Shown here in pieces: positions 7,382 through 14,517 of a stretch of 44,375 nucleotides of DNA. Below the pieces are notes generated by a model. It saw nothing but the letters and a program-made list of their open reading frames with translations, had not been told where the DNA came from and did not search any database. This DNA comes from a virus: IMG/VR virus record IMGVR_UViG_3300027743_000014, positions 1-44,375 of that record, one strand, 5' to 3'. Numbering within the stretch: position 1 is the first letter of the stretch; every line of letters starts with the position of its first letter. Made by a program: the position numbers and the translations under genes.

Positions 7382-9025
7382 ATGGGCCGCTTCGACCCCG
7401 ACAAGGCGGACTATTCTACGCCACCGCCCGGGGAGGCGCCCGCCGCGCCGTCGGGGCGTCGCTTCGCGCCCGACCGTCACTTCCCCACCGCCCCCGACGC
7501 GACGCCCCCGCCGGGCGCCGTGACGTCGTGGTGGGAGACGGCGAAGAACTACGGCCAGACCGCGGACGACGCCGTGCGCGCGGCCGCCAACGTCCTCTCC
7601 TTCGGCATGGCGGACCGCCTCGCCGGGTTGACCAATCCCGGCGGTACCGCCGCGGAGGTGAAAAAATCCGAGGCCGCGCGTGAGCGCAGTCCGATCGCCT
7701 CGGTGGCCGGCGACGTCGCCGGCGGCGTGGCTATCCCAGGGCTTGGCGGCGGCATGCTGGCCGCGCGCGGCCTCCAGGCGGGCCTGCGGCCAGCGATCGC
7801 GCGCGCGGTCGGCTACGGCGCCGAGGGCGCGGCGGTGGGCGCCGGCCAGGGCGCCGGCACCACCTACAGCGGGGTGCCGTCCGACTACGTCAAGAACGCG
7901 GTGACCGGCGGCGCCCTCGGCGGCGCGCTCGGCGGCACCTTCGGCAGCATCCTGGGGCCGCGCAATCCGGGCATGCGGACCACCGCGGAGGCGCCGGCCT
8001 CGGCGGCGACGCAGCGGGTGGCCGATCGCGGCTACGACATGCTGCGCGCCAGCCCGGCGCAGTACGAGGGCCCGGCCGCGCGGCAGCTCGGCGACCGCGT
8101 GGCGCAGCGGCTGCAGAACTTTGACCCGACCTACACGCCGACCTCAACCCGCGCGGTCGAGCGGCTGCGCGCCTTCGACAACTGGCCGACCAGCCAGTCG
8201 GTCACGCCGGCGCAATTTGATCTGGTGCGGCAGTCAATTAACGAGATCCCGGCGATCGCCGGCAAAGACATCAAAGCGGGTCGTACGGTCAAGAATATGA
8301 TCGACGAGTTTCTCGCCGCGCCGCCGCCGGGTTCGGTGCGGCCTGGGTTCGAGCGCGAGGCGGCTGAAGCAGCGCGGACCGCGCGCATCGCCACCGACAG
8401 CCACGCCGGCGCCGCGCGGGCGCGCGCGGTCGAGAACCTGCAGACTTCCGCCCGCAATGCCACCGGACGCGAAGGCAACCTGGCGGAGCGTCAGGCGTCC
8501 AAGCTGGCAACCTTCATCGACCCCGCCACCGCGGCCGGGCGTAACCGCATGCGCGGCTTTAACGCCGCCGAGCGCGAAGCCTTTCAGGACGTGGTGACGC
8601 CCGGACGCGGGCAAAGCCTGCTGAAGTCGGCCGGCGACCTCTTGTCGGGATCCAGCACGCCGGGCGGTCCGATCGCCGCCGCGACGGTGCTCGGCGGCGC
8701 CGGCGGCCTCGCCGGCCACTACTTCAAGGACGACCCCGTGATGGGCACCGCGGTGGGCGCCACCATCCCGCTCCTCGGCATGGCGATGAAGGGCGGCGCC
8801 AACCGGATGAGCGCCAAGGCGTTCGATCGGGCGCTCGACCTGGTACGCCAGCGCAATCCGCTCTATGCGCACAGGGTCGCCAACGCCGCGATGGAAGAGC
8901 CTGGTAAGCACGGCTCGCAGATGCTGCGCGACGCCATCACGGCCGGCCTGGTCGGCCAAGGGTTCGGCCAGGTCGACAGCGTCGAGGACGAGCCGCTACG
9001 CATCACCGTCAACCCGCGTCGATAG
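7382..9025 (+). CDS. Putative DNA-ejection protein with glycine-zipper membrane segments
   Basis: A 547-residue protein. After a Pro-rich start (residues 1-45) there is an amphipathic segment with SWWETAKNYGQTADDAVRAA and then a long region rich in small residues, with GXXXG-type glycine zippers (GGVAIPGLGGGMLAARG, GGALGGALGGTFG, about residues 115-200). A second small-residue stretch, GGAGGLAGHYF, lies near residue 435. Glycine-zipper segments of this sort are typical of phage proteins that insert into the host envelope during genome entry. The middle part is helical and charged. It follows directly on the previous gene and precedes the S74 fibre. Function is inferred from composition and place; the protein shows no enzyme motif. 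Confidence 0.7.
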   Translation: MGRFDPDKADYSTPPPGEAPAAPSGRRFAPDRHFPTAPDATPPPGAVTSWWETAKNYGQTADDAVRAAANVLSFGMADRLAGLTNPGGTAAEVKKSEAARERSPIASVAGDVAGGVAIPGLGGGMLAARGLQAGLRPAIARAVGYGAEGAAVGAGQGAGTTYSGVPSDYVKNAVTGGALGGALGGTFGSILGPRNPGMRTTAEAPASAATQRVADRGYDMLRASPAQYEGPAARQLGDRVAQRLQNFDPTYTPTSTRAVERLRAFDNWPTSQSVTPAQFDLVRQSINEIPAIAGKDIKAGRTVKNMIDEFLAAPPPGSVRPGFEREAAEAARTARIATDSHAGAARARAVENLQTSARNATGREGNLAERQASKLATFIDPATAAGRNRMRGFNAAEREAFQDVVTPGRGQSLLKSAGDLLSGSSTPGGPIAAATVLGGAGGLAGHYFKDDPVMGTAVGATIPLLGMAMKGGANRMSAKAFDRALDLVRQRNPLYAHRVANAAMEEPGKHGSQMLRDAITAGLVGQGFGQVDSVEDEPLRITVNPRR

Positions 9026-9034
9026 GAGCCGCCC

Positions 9035-10615
9035 ATGCCGCGCACCGGAGCCGGGATATACACCAAGCCGTTCCCCGACGTGACTGCGGGAACGACGATC
9101 CAAAGCGCTGTCCATAACGGCATCATGGGCGACGTCGAGACCGACCTGAACGCCCCGCGCCCGGTCATTGCGGGCGGGACCGGGGCAACCAGCGCCACGC
9201 AGGCGCGCGCCAACCTGCAGGCCGAGACCGCCATGCAGACGGTCACCAACTACGACAGCCACGTCTGGCAGAACGGCTCGTTCTGGTCGGGGCCGGGCGC
9301 CACTTCGGCGCCGGGAGCCAGCACCTATAGCGGGATCGCTTACAGCGCCAACAACGACCCGAACTACATCACGGTCGAGGCGCGCGATGTTGTCAGCGGG
9401 CTGAACTACATTCGCCAGAAGACCACCACCTGGGGCCCCTGGAAGCTCGACGCCGGAGACAAGCTGCCCAACACCGGCGGCACCATCACCGGTAACCTGA
9501 CGATCACCGGCACGCTCGGCGTCACCGGCACGACCACGCTCGGCACACTCAACGCCGGCGCCACGACGGTGGGGCATCTCGCCTCCACCTCGCTCACCAC
9601 CGGCGCGATCAGCTCCGGCTCGATCAACACCAACGGCAACTTGATCACCTCGGGCGGCCTCAACACAGGCACTATCAACTCAGGCGCTATCAACGCCGCG
9701 GGCGACATCCGCGCCGTCCGCTCCGGCGGCCTGACGGGCGTGATCTATTTCGGGACCGGGGACCACTATCTGTTTTACAACGGCACCGACTATTCGATGC
9801 CGAACGGCGGGCTCAGCGTCGGCGGAAACGTCACCGCCGGCACCTTCAACGGTAATCTCAACGGCACCGCCAATTATGCCACCAGTGCCGGGTCCGCCAG
9901 TAGCGCCGGCTACGCCACCAGCGCCGGCTCGGCGCCGGCCAGTGGCGGCAGCGCCGACTACGCCACCAATTCCAACTACGCCAACAGCGCAGGGTCTGCC
10001 CCCGCCAACGGCGGCACCTCGAGCGCGGCGCGCAGCCTGGTGACCAACTCCGGGTCGCGCACCTGGAGCGTCTATGGCGCGGGGACGAACCTGATCATCG
10101 ACGACAGCTCGGCCGGCCTGCGCGCCGCGGAGTTCACCGCCTACGGCACCAACGGGGCAGGCACCATCGACCTCTGGCTGCCTTACCACACGGTCACGGC
10201 CAACGGCGTGAATGGGTCGTTCACCAACGGCTTCATATGCGAGAGTATCTCCTCGGCCCGCTACAAGGCCGACATCCAGGACATGCCGCGCGATGCCTCC
10301 GACAAGCTGATGGCGTTCCGCCCGGTGACGTTTCGATCGAAGTGTCCGATCGACGACCCCGACCAGATCCACTTCGGGCTGATCGCCGAGGAAGTCGAGG
10401 CGATCGAGCCGCGGCTGGTGATGTATGGTCACGGCAGCGAGGACTACGTCAACGAGCGTGGCGCGGAAGGCGAGCCGATCAGGCACTCCCTGCGCGCGGG
10501 CGCCAAGAAGCAGGTGCGAGGGCTGGACTACAACGCCATCGTGACGCTGATGCTGGCCAAGATGCAGGACCAGGAGCGGCGCATCGCGCTGCTGGAGGCG
10601 AAACTGAACCAATGA
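9035..10615 (+). CDS. Tail fibre with beta-repeat shaft and C-terminal S74 auto-chaperone domain
   Basis: A 526-residue tail fibre protein with an AGGAG ribosome site. The N-terminal ~130 residues probably attach to the virion (PRTGAGIYTKPFPDV...). Residues 145-235 are Thr/Gly/Ile repeats (GGTITGNLTITGTLGVTGTT and relatives), the pattern of a trimeric beta-helix shaft. Residues 270-340 carry the Asn-Tyr-Ala-Thr-Ser-Ala-Gly-Ser repeat found in many phage fibres. The final ~120 residues are a peptidase S74 domain: SSARYKADIQDM, FRSKCPIDDPDQIHFGLIAEEV, then the coiled C-terminus RRIALLEAKL. The chaperone folds the trimer and usually cleaves itself off at the Ser-(Ser/Ala) before the domain. It is likely a receptor-binding fibre. 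Confidence 0.9.
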   Translation: MPRTGAGIYTKPFPDVTAGTTIQSAVHNGIMGDVETDLNAPRPVIAGGTGATSATQARANLQAETAMQTVTNYDSHVWQNGSFWSGPGATSAPGASTYSGIAYSANNDPNYITVEARDVVSGLNYIRQKTTTWGPWKLDAGDKLPNTGGTITGNLTITGTLGVTGTTTLGTLNAGATTVGHLASTSLTTGAISSGSINTNGNLITSGGLNTGTINSGAINAAGDIRAVRSGGLTGVIYFGTGDHYLFYNGTDYSMPNGGLSVGGNVTAGTFNGNLNGTANYATSAGSASSAGYATSAGSAPASGGSADYATNSNYANSAGSAPANGGTSSAARSLVTNSGSRTWSVYGAGTNLIIDDSSAGLRAAEFTAYGTNGAGTIDLWLPYHTVTANGVNGSFTNGFICESISSARYKADIQDMPRDASDKLMAFRPVTFRSKCPIDDPDQIHFGLIAEEVEAIEPRLVMYGHGSEDYVNERGAEGEPIRHSLRAGAKKQVRGLDYNAIVTLMLAKMQDQERRIALLEAKLNQ

Positions 10616-10845
10616 TCCGCGCGATCGCGCTCACGCTGCTGCTGTCGGGCTGCGCCTCGATCGGCCCCTATGGCTACGGCCGCGGCGCTGATCCTGCACT
10701 TTACGGCGTACCCGACGCCGTGGTCGTGGTGAGGCCTCCGGAGCTCTACACGCGACCCGAGATCGACGCGATCAACGCCGAGGCCGCCTGTCGGGCGTTG
10801 GCGCGCAACCAGCTGCAGGCCGCGCGCTGCGGCGTCAGGAGATAG
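10612..10845 (+). CDS. Small lipoprotein, possible outer-membrane spanin-like or host-envelope protein
   Basis: A 77-residue protein whose ATG overlaps the stop of the fibre gene. Residues 1-14 form a signal peptide ending in the lipobox LLSGC, with Cys14 the predicted lipidation site. The mature part is only ~64 residues with a Tyr/Gly-rich start (SIGPYGYGRGADP) and two further cysteines (AACRAL, AARCGV). Small lipoproteins following the tail genes are often outer-membrane spanins or superinfection-exclusion lipoproteins. The missing proline-rich body argues against a canonical o-spanin, though the size fits. It is followed two bases later by a small membrane protein, which hints at a joint role in lysis or in altering the envelope. 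Confidence 0.8.
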   Translation: MIRAIALTLLLSGCASIGPYGYGRGADPALYGVPDAVVVVRPPELYTRPEIDAINAEAACRALARNQLQAARCGVRR

Positions 10846-10847
10846 CC

Positions 10848-11024
10848 ATGAGCCTGGGACTGATTTTCTGGATCCTGATGCTGCTGTGGCTGGTGTTCGG
10901 CCTGTGGCAGAACTGGCCGGGTATTCAAGGCGGCCAATGGCAGCCGGCGGGGGGCAACCTGCTGCTGTTCATCCTGCTGCTGATCCTCGGCTGGGCCGCC
11001 TTCGGGGCGCCGATCCGCGGCTAG
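10848..11024 (+). CDS. 58-residue two-helix membrane protein, holin candidate
   Basis: The ATG at 10848 follows an AGGAGAT ribosome site that overlaps the end of the lipoprotein gene. The 58-residue product has two hydrophobic stretches: FWILMLLWLVFGLW (about residues 7-20) and LLLFILLLILGWAAFGAP (about 39-56), joined by a Gly/Gln-rich loop. This is the layout of class II holins, although membrane toxins or exclusion proteins look similar. Its TAG stop (11022-11024) interleaves with the stop of the opposing gene: one CTAG serves both. It is the last gene of the long plus-strand operon. Confidence 0.75.
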   Translation: MSLGLIFWILMLLWLVFGLWQNWPGIQGGQWQPAGGNLLLFILLLILGWAAFGAPIRG

Positions 11025-11248
11025 GGCCGCAGGAACCAGAGCGCGATCATCAGGATGAAGACGAACAGCAGCCCGCCGGTCAGGGCGGCGAGCCAGCCGC
11101 CGTGCCAGCCGTAGTAGGCGGCGCAGAACACACCAGCGGCGATCAGCACCAAGTCGATGCGACGCACCGCGCGGTAGACGTCCCGGTCGCCCCAATCGAC
11201 AAAGGCCCCCCAAATCCGGCGAAGAAAATGGGGGGCCCTGATCTGCAC
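11021..11248 (-). CDS. Small two-helix membrane protein, start uncertain
   Basis: The reading frame ends at 11021 in a CTAG that is also the stop of the opposing gene. Near the C-terminus are two hydrophobic segments, DLVLIAAGVFCAAYYGW and LTGGLLFVFILMIALWFL, so it is an integral membrane protein of about 75 residues from the GTG at 11248. A GTG at 11308 would give 95 residues but overlap the preceding gene by 44 bases. A GC-rich hairpin (11204-11237) lies inside the N-terminal coding region, so a later start, for example the GTG just before RRIDLVL, is also possible. No good ribosome site marks any of them. It could be a holin or antiholin partner of the 10848 protein; that is a guess from size and place. 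Confidence 0.5.
   Translation of the reverse strand: MQIRAPHFLRRIWGAFVDWGDRDVYRAVRRIDLVLIAAGVFCAAYYGWHGGWLAALTGGLLFVFILMIALWFLRP
11204..11237 (-). terminator. GC-rich hairpin after the exported-protein genes
   Basis: A perfect 9-bp inverted repeat, GGCCCCCCA (11204-11212) and TGGGGGGCC (11229-11237), with a 16-base loop. On the minus strand it begins 28 bases after the stop of the 11265 gene and is followed by TTTGTCG. It fits an intrinsic terminator with a short U run, or an attenuator in front of the small membrane protein whose possible N-terminus it overlaps. Confidence 0.5.
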
Positions 11249-11264
11249 GTCGGGGCTGGGGGGC

Positions 11265-11813
11265 TTAGACGTGCGGATGGCGACGACGTCGCCAGCCCCA
11301 CAGGCCACCCAGCGCCATCAACAGGCCGGGGATGCCTGCGCCGACCACCGGCCCGGGGACGGCCTGCGTCGAGATGTTGCCGCTGTAGCCTGAGGTGCCG
11401 GAGCCGATGCCGGTAAACTCGGCATAGAAGAGGCTGGGGCCGTTGAGGAAACCCGAACCGCCGACAATCTGGCAGTTCGGCGTGACGCCGCAAGCTTGCG
11501 CCGCCTGTGGCCCGAACAGCAACACGTCGTTGCCGTTCTGGAGAATGCCGTCGACACTGTCCCAGATCGATGCCTGCCAATTCAGTATTTCATCGCCGGG
11601 TGCGGCGAACGTATTCGTGGCGTTGGCGATCGTGAAGGTGCTTGGCCCCGTAATCGAGAACGTGACCTGATCGTCAAACGGACCAGCGCCAGGGGTGAGC
11701 GAGAAGTTACCCTGTTGGCTGGTCGGGTCAGGCGCCAGGATGTTGAAGACCGCCGCATTGCTGGACGCCGTGAGCGTCAGCAGGGCCGTCATAGCGAGCA
11801 AAAGCTTACGCAT
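11265..11813 (-). CDS. Exported protein with PEP-CTERM-like C-terminal sorting tail (1 of 2)
   Basis: A 182-residue protein with a GGAGG ribosome site. Residues 1-20 are a Sec signal peptide (RKLLLAMTALLTLTASSNA). The mature domain is rich in Asn, Gly, Thr and Ser with beta-strand pattern and one cysteine pair (ACGVTPNC). The C-terminus has the tripartite tail of exosortase-type sorting: the motif AVPGPVVGAGIPGL, a hydrophobic stretch to GGLWGW, and the Arg cluster RRRRH. The VPGPxxGAGxPGL form is one I associate with Bradyrhizobium and relatives, where cellular proteins carry it. Its neighbour 11817-12614 has the same tail on an unrelated body. Nothing in a virion needs such a tail, so the protein is probably anchored in or exported through the envelope of the infected host. 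Stop and start of the two genes are three bases apart. Confidence 0.8.
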   Translation of the reverse strand: MRKLLLAMTALLTLTASSNAAVFNILAPDPTSQQGNFSLTPGAGPFDDQVTFSITGPSTFTIANATNTFAAPGDEILNWQASIWDSVDGILQNGNDVLLFGPQAAQACGVTPNCQIVGGSGFLNGPSLFYAEFTGIGSGTSGYSGNISTQAVPGPVVGAGIPGLLMALGGLWGWRRRRHPHV

Positions 11814-11816
11814 GGA

Positions 11817-12614
11817 TTAGACCTCCGCGTTGCGCCTGCGCCGATAGCGGGCGAGGCCGATGAGAGTGAAGCATGCGCCGATTAGGCCAGGAAGGCCGGC
11901 GCCGACAATCGGGCCGGGCACCGCCTGTGGGGTCGGGGTGCAGTCCGGGCAGGTCGGGTTGATGACCGGGGTCAGCCCGGCGATGGCGAGGAAGCTATCG
12001 GGACCGTCGTTCGACGGCTGGCAGCCGCCGCCTGGCGCGTCGCAGCCCATACTGGCGAACAGCCCGATCTTGTAGCTGCTGGTCGGGTTGAGCGCGTTCC
12101 ACGCAATACGCTGCGCAGTGTCGAGCGTGAAGATGAACAGGCCGGTGCCGTTGCCCTCCTGCAAGTCGAGGTCGTTCTCGGTAAACTGGATCGTGCCCGC
12201 CGTGGAGAACGTGCCGACCAGCGTATTGCTGCTGTTGTAGAGCCGCAGCGAGAGCTGGCTTAGCGTGATGCCGGAGTTGCCGGTCTGGTTGGAGTTGTAG
12301 CCGATCGCGACTTGGCTGGCACCGCCCCAATTCAGATCGCCGAGCGTCGGCGTCGAGGATTTATCGGCCCCCGAAATGGCGTCGCCAGTCACGCCGCCTG
12401 GCGCACTAGGGTCGGACGATCCGGTCTGAATTGGCGCGGTCTGCAGCGTCAGCACGCGCGGCGCTGCGCCAAAGCCGATGCCGCCGATGTCAACGTAGGA
12501 TTGCTCAACGGCGGTGCCGCCGTTGGGCTGATTGGGGTTATCAAACAGGATGAGATTGGCGCAGGCAGGACTGGAAAAGGCCGCCAACGCGGCAGCCAGA
12601 AGTAGCTTTTTCAT
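11817..12614 (-). CDS. Exported protein with PEP-CTERM-like C-terminal sorting tail (2 of 2)
   Basis: A 265-residue protein with an AAGGAAC ribosome site. Residues 1-19 are a signal peptide ending at Ala-Cys-Ala (KKLLLAAALAAFSSPACA). The body is beta-rich with many Ser, Thr, Asn and Gly and resembles cellular PEP-CTERM surface proteins in composition; it has cysteine pairs in MGCDAPGGGCQP and PTCPDCTP. The tail is AVPGPIVGAGLPGL, a hydrophobic segment (IGACFTLIGLA), and RYRRRRN. It begins a two-gene unit with 11265-11813 and has its own upstream noncoding stretch. Possible roles are altering the surface of the infected cell (superinfection exclusion, adhesion) or lysis; none is shown by the sequence. 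The tail would depend on the host's exosortase because no such protease is coded here. Confidence 0.8.
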   Translation of the reverse strand: MKKLLLAAALAAFSSPACANLILFDNPNQPNGGTAVEQSYVDIGGIGFGAAPRVLTLQTAPIQTGSSDPSAPGGVTGDAISGADKSSTPTLGDLNWGGASQVAIGYNSNQTGNSGITLSQLSLRLYNSSNTLVGTFSTAGTIQFTENDLDLQEGNGTGLFIFTLDTAQRIAWNALNPTSSYKIGLFASMGCDAPGGGCQPSNDGPDSFLAIAGLTPVINPTCPDCTPTPQAVPGPIVGAGLPGLIGACFTLIGLARYRRRRNAEV

Positions 12615-12750
12615 GGAAGGTAGTTCCTTCGTTGTGACGTCACATTTACGGCGCCAGTGTGACGCGGCCTGGTTTGACTGTCGAGCGTCAAGTTCTGTAC
12701 AACCTCCTCGCTTCGTTGTTGACGACCGCCCCGCCGGGTCCGTTCAGGCG
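12615..12750. other. Noncoding gap between the minus-strand regulator and the exported proteins
   Basis: About 136 bases without a convincing gene. It contains the palindrome TGACGTCA (12635-12642) just upstream of the ribosome site of the 12614 gene, a possible operator, and the left arm of the large hairpin at 12727-12767. It probably holds the promoter of the exported-protein pair, but I could not pick convincing -35 and -10 boxes. Confidence 0.4.
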
Positions 12751-12767
12751 TTAGTCCCGGCGGGGCG
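12727..12767 (-). terminator. Perfect 12-bp stem hairpin around the stop of the double-HTH gene
   Basis: Arms CGCCCCGCCGGG (12727-12738) and CCCGGCGGGGCG (12756-12767) are perfect inverted repeats with a 17-base loop. The stop codon of the 12751 gene lies inside the loop. There is no U run on either strand, so it is a factor-independent terminator only in the wide sense, or an mRNA 3' end stabiliser. It divides the regulator genes from the exported-protein genes. Confidence 0.5.
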
Positions 12768-13254
12768 TTTCCTCCCAGCGAAACCGCGCCCCGCGCAGGC
12801 TGCGGCGCACCTCGCGTCCAAATCGGTTGATGATCTGCCGCGCGCGCCCGCCGGTGATGCTGCAGCGCTTGCCGATGGCCGTGTAGGTCACCCCCTCGGC
12901 GCGCAGCAGCCACATATGCTCGCGCCGGGCGGCGAAGTAATCCTCATCGGTGATGTTGTAGCGGTCAAAGCGTCGCCAGACCGGCGACGGCACCAGCGGC
13001 TCGTCGACCGCGAAGAAATAATTGCGCAGCGCCACCAAGGCGACGGCACGCCGGTTGTCGGCGTAGACGTGTCCCTGCACATGTGCGTCGGTCCAGTCGT
13101 TGCAGAAATGCATGATCTGGTGGCACACGGTCGACGCTGTCGTATTCAGGCTCTCGCCGATCTGTTGCTGCGTCTCGCCCGCGATCCAGCGGCGCGCGAG
13201 ATCGGCGCGCGCGGCGTCGTCCCAGCGGTTCGCCATCCACGTGGTGAGGCTCAT
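12751..13254 (-). CDS. Putative DNA-binding regulator with two helix-turn-helix segments
   Basis: A 167-residue protein. I chose the ATG at 13254 because it overlaps (ATGA) the stop of the small membrane gene before it; longer readings run through that gene. Residues about 12-40 (DLARRWIAGETQQQIGESLNTTASTVCHQI) and about 108-140 (LRAEGVTYTAIGKRCSITGGRARQII) each look like helix-turn-helix units of the sigma-region-4 or resolvase-tail type. The latter follows an 'EHMWLL...G.TY..IG' pattern seen in many small phage DNA-binding proteins. The C-terminus is basic (RRSLRGARFRW). It may regulate transcription of the phage, or be a small-terminase-like DNA binder, though a terminase candidate exists elsewhere. 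Function beyond DNA binding is not supported. Confidence 0.65.
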   Translation of the reverse strand: MSLTTWMANRWDDAARADLARRWIAGETQQQIGESLNTTASTVCHQIMHFCNDWTDAHVQGHVYADNRRAVALVALRNYFFAVDEPLVPSPVWRRFDRYNITDEDYFAARREHMWLLRAEGVTYTAIGKRCSITGGRARQIINRFGREVRRSLRGARFRWEETPRRD

Positions 13255-13343
13255 CCGATCAGCCCCATGTAGAAGAACAGCATCAGGAAGATGCCGAGGG
13301 CCACCAGGCCCTCGACGGTGGTCGCGATCATCAGACTGCTCAC
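13251..13343 (-). CDS. 30-residue single-helix membrane peptide
   Basis: A GTG-started frame coding 30 residues (SSLMIATTVEGLVALGIFLM then a short FFYMGLIG end). It is nearly all hydrophobic, so a single membrane helix. The start overlaps the stop of the gene before (GTGA) and its stop overlaps the ATG of the gene after (ATGA). Being coupled on both sides makes it more likely to be real than chance. Function unknown. Confidence 0.55.
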   Translation of the reverse strand: MSSLMIATTVEGLVALGIFLMLFFYMGLIG

Positions 13344-13771
13344 GGCACATACTCCCAGGCGGTCGCACACACCGGACACGCCAGCATCACCTTGTTCTCG
13401 TGGCGAAACACCCGCTTGGTGGCGCGGCTGTCGCAGGACGGGCAGACGCGCGGGTGGCGGTAGCCGCGGCTGTTCGGCACCGGCGGCAGGTCGCCGGCAT
13501 TGGTGGTCCAGACCGCCTTGGGCACCGACCGCACGTCTTGTGTGGTGGTCCAGCCTGCCTTGGGCGTCGTCTGCAGGTCCTGCGCCGGCAGCGGTACGGG
13601 AGGCGGGATAATATCCATCGGCTCGCCGAGCGGTGGCGGGGCGGCTTCGATCACGTTGGACGCCTCCAGCAGCAGATTGGCGGCGTCGCTCAGGTAGGCG
13701 TCGGCGCCATCGTGCGGGCGGCTCAGGATGAAGGCCGCGCAGGTCCGCATCCGGTCGGTTAATTCAGTCAT
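13340..13771 (-). CDS. Zinc-ribbon protein of unknown function
   Basis: A 143-residue protein. The start at 13771 is preceded by ACAACGGAGCACGGC, the leader motif found before several genes in this genome, so I prefer it to the longer reading. The N-terminal 45 residues form helices (TDRMRTCAAFILSRP, AANLLLEASNVIEAA), the middle is Pro/Thr-rich, and the C-terminus is a zinc ribbon: CPSCDSRATKRVF...LACPVCATAW, two CxxC pairs 20 residues apart. Single zinc ribbons of this kind are frequent in phage accessory genes and probably bind nucleic acid or protein. It is the first gene of a minus-strand operon that faces the 13845 operon over a 73-base gap. Confidence 0.7.
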   Translation of the reverse strand: MTELTDRMRTCAAFILSRPHDGADAYLSDAANLLLEASNVIEAAPPPLGEPMDIIPPPVPLPAQDLQTTPKAGWTTTQDVRSVPKAVWTTNAGDLPPVPNSRGYRHPRVCPSCDSRATKRVFRHENKVMLACPVCATAWEYVP

Positions 13772-13844
13772 TGCCGTGCTCCGTTGTTTACGATAGTGGG
13801 AGTTATGCCATTCGTCTATGATTAAATCATTAACGGAGCCCGCC
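13772..13844. promoter_or_regulatory. Divergent control region with a 13-bp palindrome
   Basis: This 73-base gap separates two operons reading outward. It is AT-richer than its surroundings and carries ATGATT-A-AATCAT at 13818-13830, a perfect palindrome around one base. TATGAT at 13817-13822, overlapping the palindrome, is a good -10 for the plus-strand genes; its -35 is weak. A regulator bound at the palindrome would block this promoter. Confidence 0.45.
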
Positions 13845-14027
13845 ATGCCCGAAAAAGACGCCCTGCTGTTGGCTGCGCGGAGCGAGAACCTGCGCTTGCG
13901 CCTGATGCTCAGCGCACTGCCGGACCCAGACCCGGACATCAACTGGGCGCCCCTCTACATTCAGTGGTGGTTTCGTAATCGGCGACACCTGCGTGCGCTC
14001 GCCGAGCCGCCGGACACGGCCGCATGA
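13845..14027 (+). CDS. Small charged protein, unknown
   Basis: A 60-residue protein from the ATG at 13845, chosen because of the TAACGGAGC leader. It starts with a charged helix (KDALLLAARSENLRLRLML), followed by DPDPDINWAPLYIQWWFRNRRHL and a disordered end. The Trp/Arg-rich core suggests contact with nucleic acid or protein. It is the first gene of a six-gene plus-strand unit of small proteins, probably expressed early. The ATG of the next gene overlaps its stop. Confidence 0.65.
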   Translation: MPEKDALLLAARSENLRLRLMLSALPDPDPDINWAPLYIQWWFRNRRHLRALAEPPDTAA

Positions 14028-14233
14028 AACTACACCCCGACACGGCCAAGCTGCTCGCCGAGATCCGCGCTTACTGTATCCGCACCGGATTGCACGACAC
14101 ACGCTTCGGCATCGAAGCGCTCAACGACGGGCACCTGCTGACGCGGCTGCGCGCCGGGCGCGAGCTGCGCCGCGACACGGTCGCGCGGGTGCGCGCGTAC
14201 ATGAAACGCCGAAACGGCCGTCACCCGACATGA
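14024..14233 (+). CDS. Small helical DNA-binding-like protein
   Basis: A 69-residue, mostly helical, basic protein. The pattern LLAEIRAYCIRTGLHDTRFGIEALNDGHLLTRLRAGRELR resembles a family of small proteins frequent in Rhizobiales phages and prophages that look like degenerate HTH regulators: a first helix, a T-x-F-G turn, then a G-x-L-x-x-R-L-R-x-G strand/turn, and a last helix (RDTVARVRAYM). DNA binding is likely but not proven. It is coupled to both neighbours by ATGA overlaps. Confidence 0.65.
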   Translation: MKLHPDTAKLLAEIRAYCIRTGLHDTRFGIEALNDGHLLTRLRAGRELRRDTVARVRAYMKRRNGRHPT

Positions 14234-14517
14234 AGGACGAAATGGACATCGTGGAGCGGGCGCGCTGGGACAAACGGTACACCACAGGGCACGTCCCCGT
14301 GACGCTGGAGGAATGCGCCCAAGAGATCGAGCGGCTGCGGGCAATGATTGAGAAACTGCTTCAAGATCGCCGGGACGAGACGGCGTGTAGGCGGATGATT
14401 GAGGCGTTAACCGGCCGTGACCAAGCCGCCTCCGCCTACCGCGCACAAATCGAGAAGATCAATCGGTCTACAGACCGGGAGATCGCTGCGGCGTTAGCCG
14501 GCCGAGAGGACAAATGA
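14230..14517 (+). CDS. Small coiled-coil protein, unknown
   Basis: A 95-residue, highly charged protein. Residues 5-30 and 30-95 look helical with heptad-like spacing (LEECAQEIERLRAMIEKLL). It has no recognisable family motif. ATGA overlaps on both sides place it inside the early plus-strand unit. It may form dimers; nothing more can be said. Confidence 0.65.
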   Translation: MKDEMDIVERARWDKRYTTGHVPVTLEECAQEIERLRAMIEKLLQDRRDETACRRMIEALTGRDQAASAYRAQIEKINRSTDREIAAALAGREDK

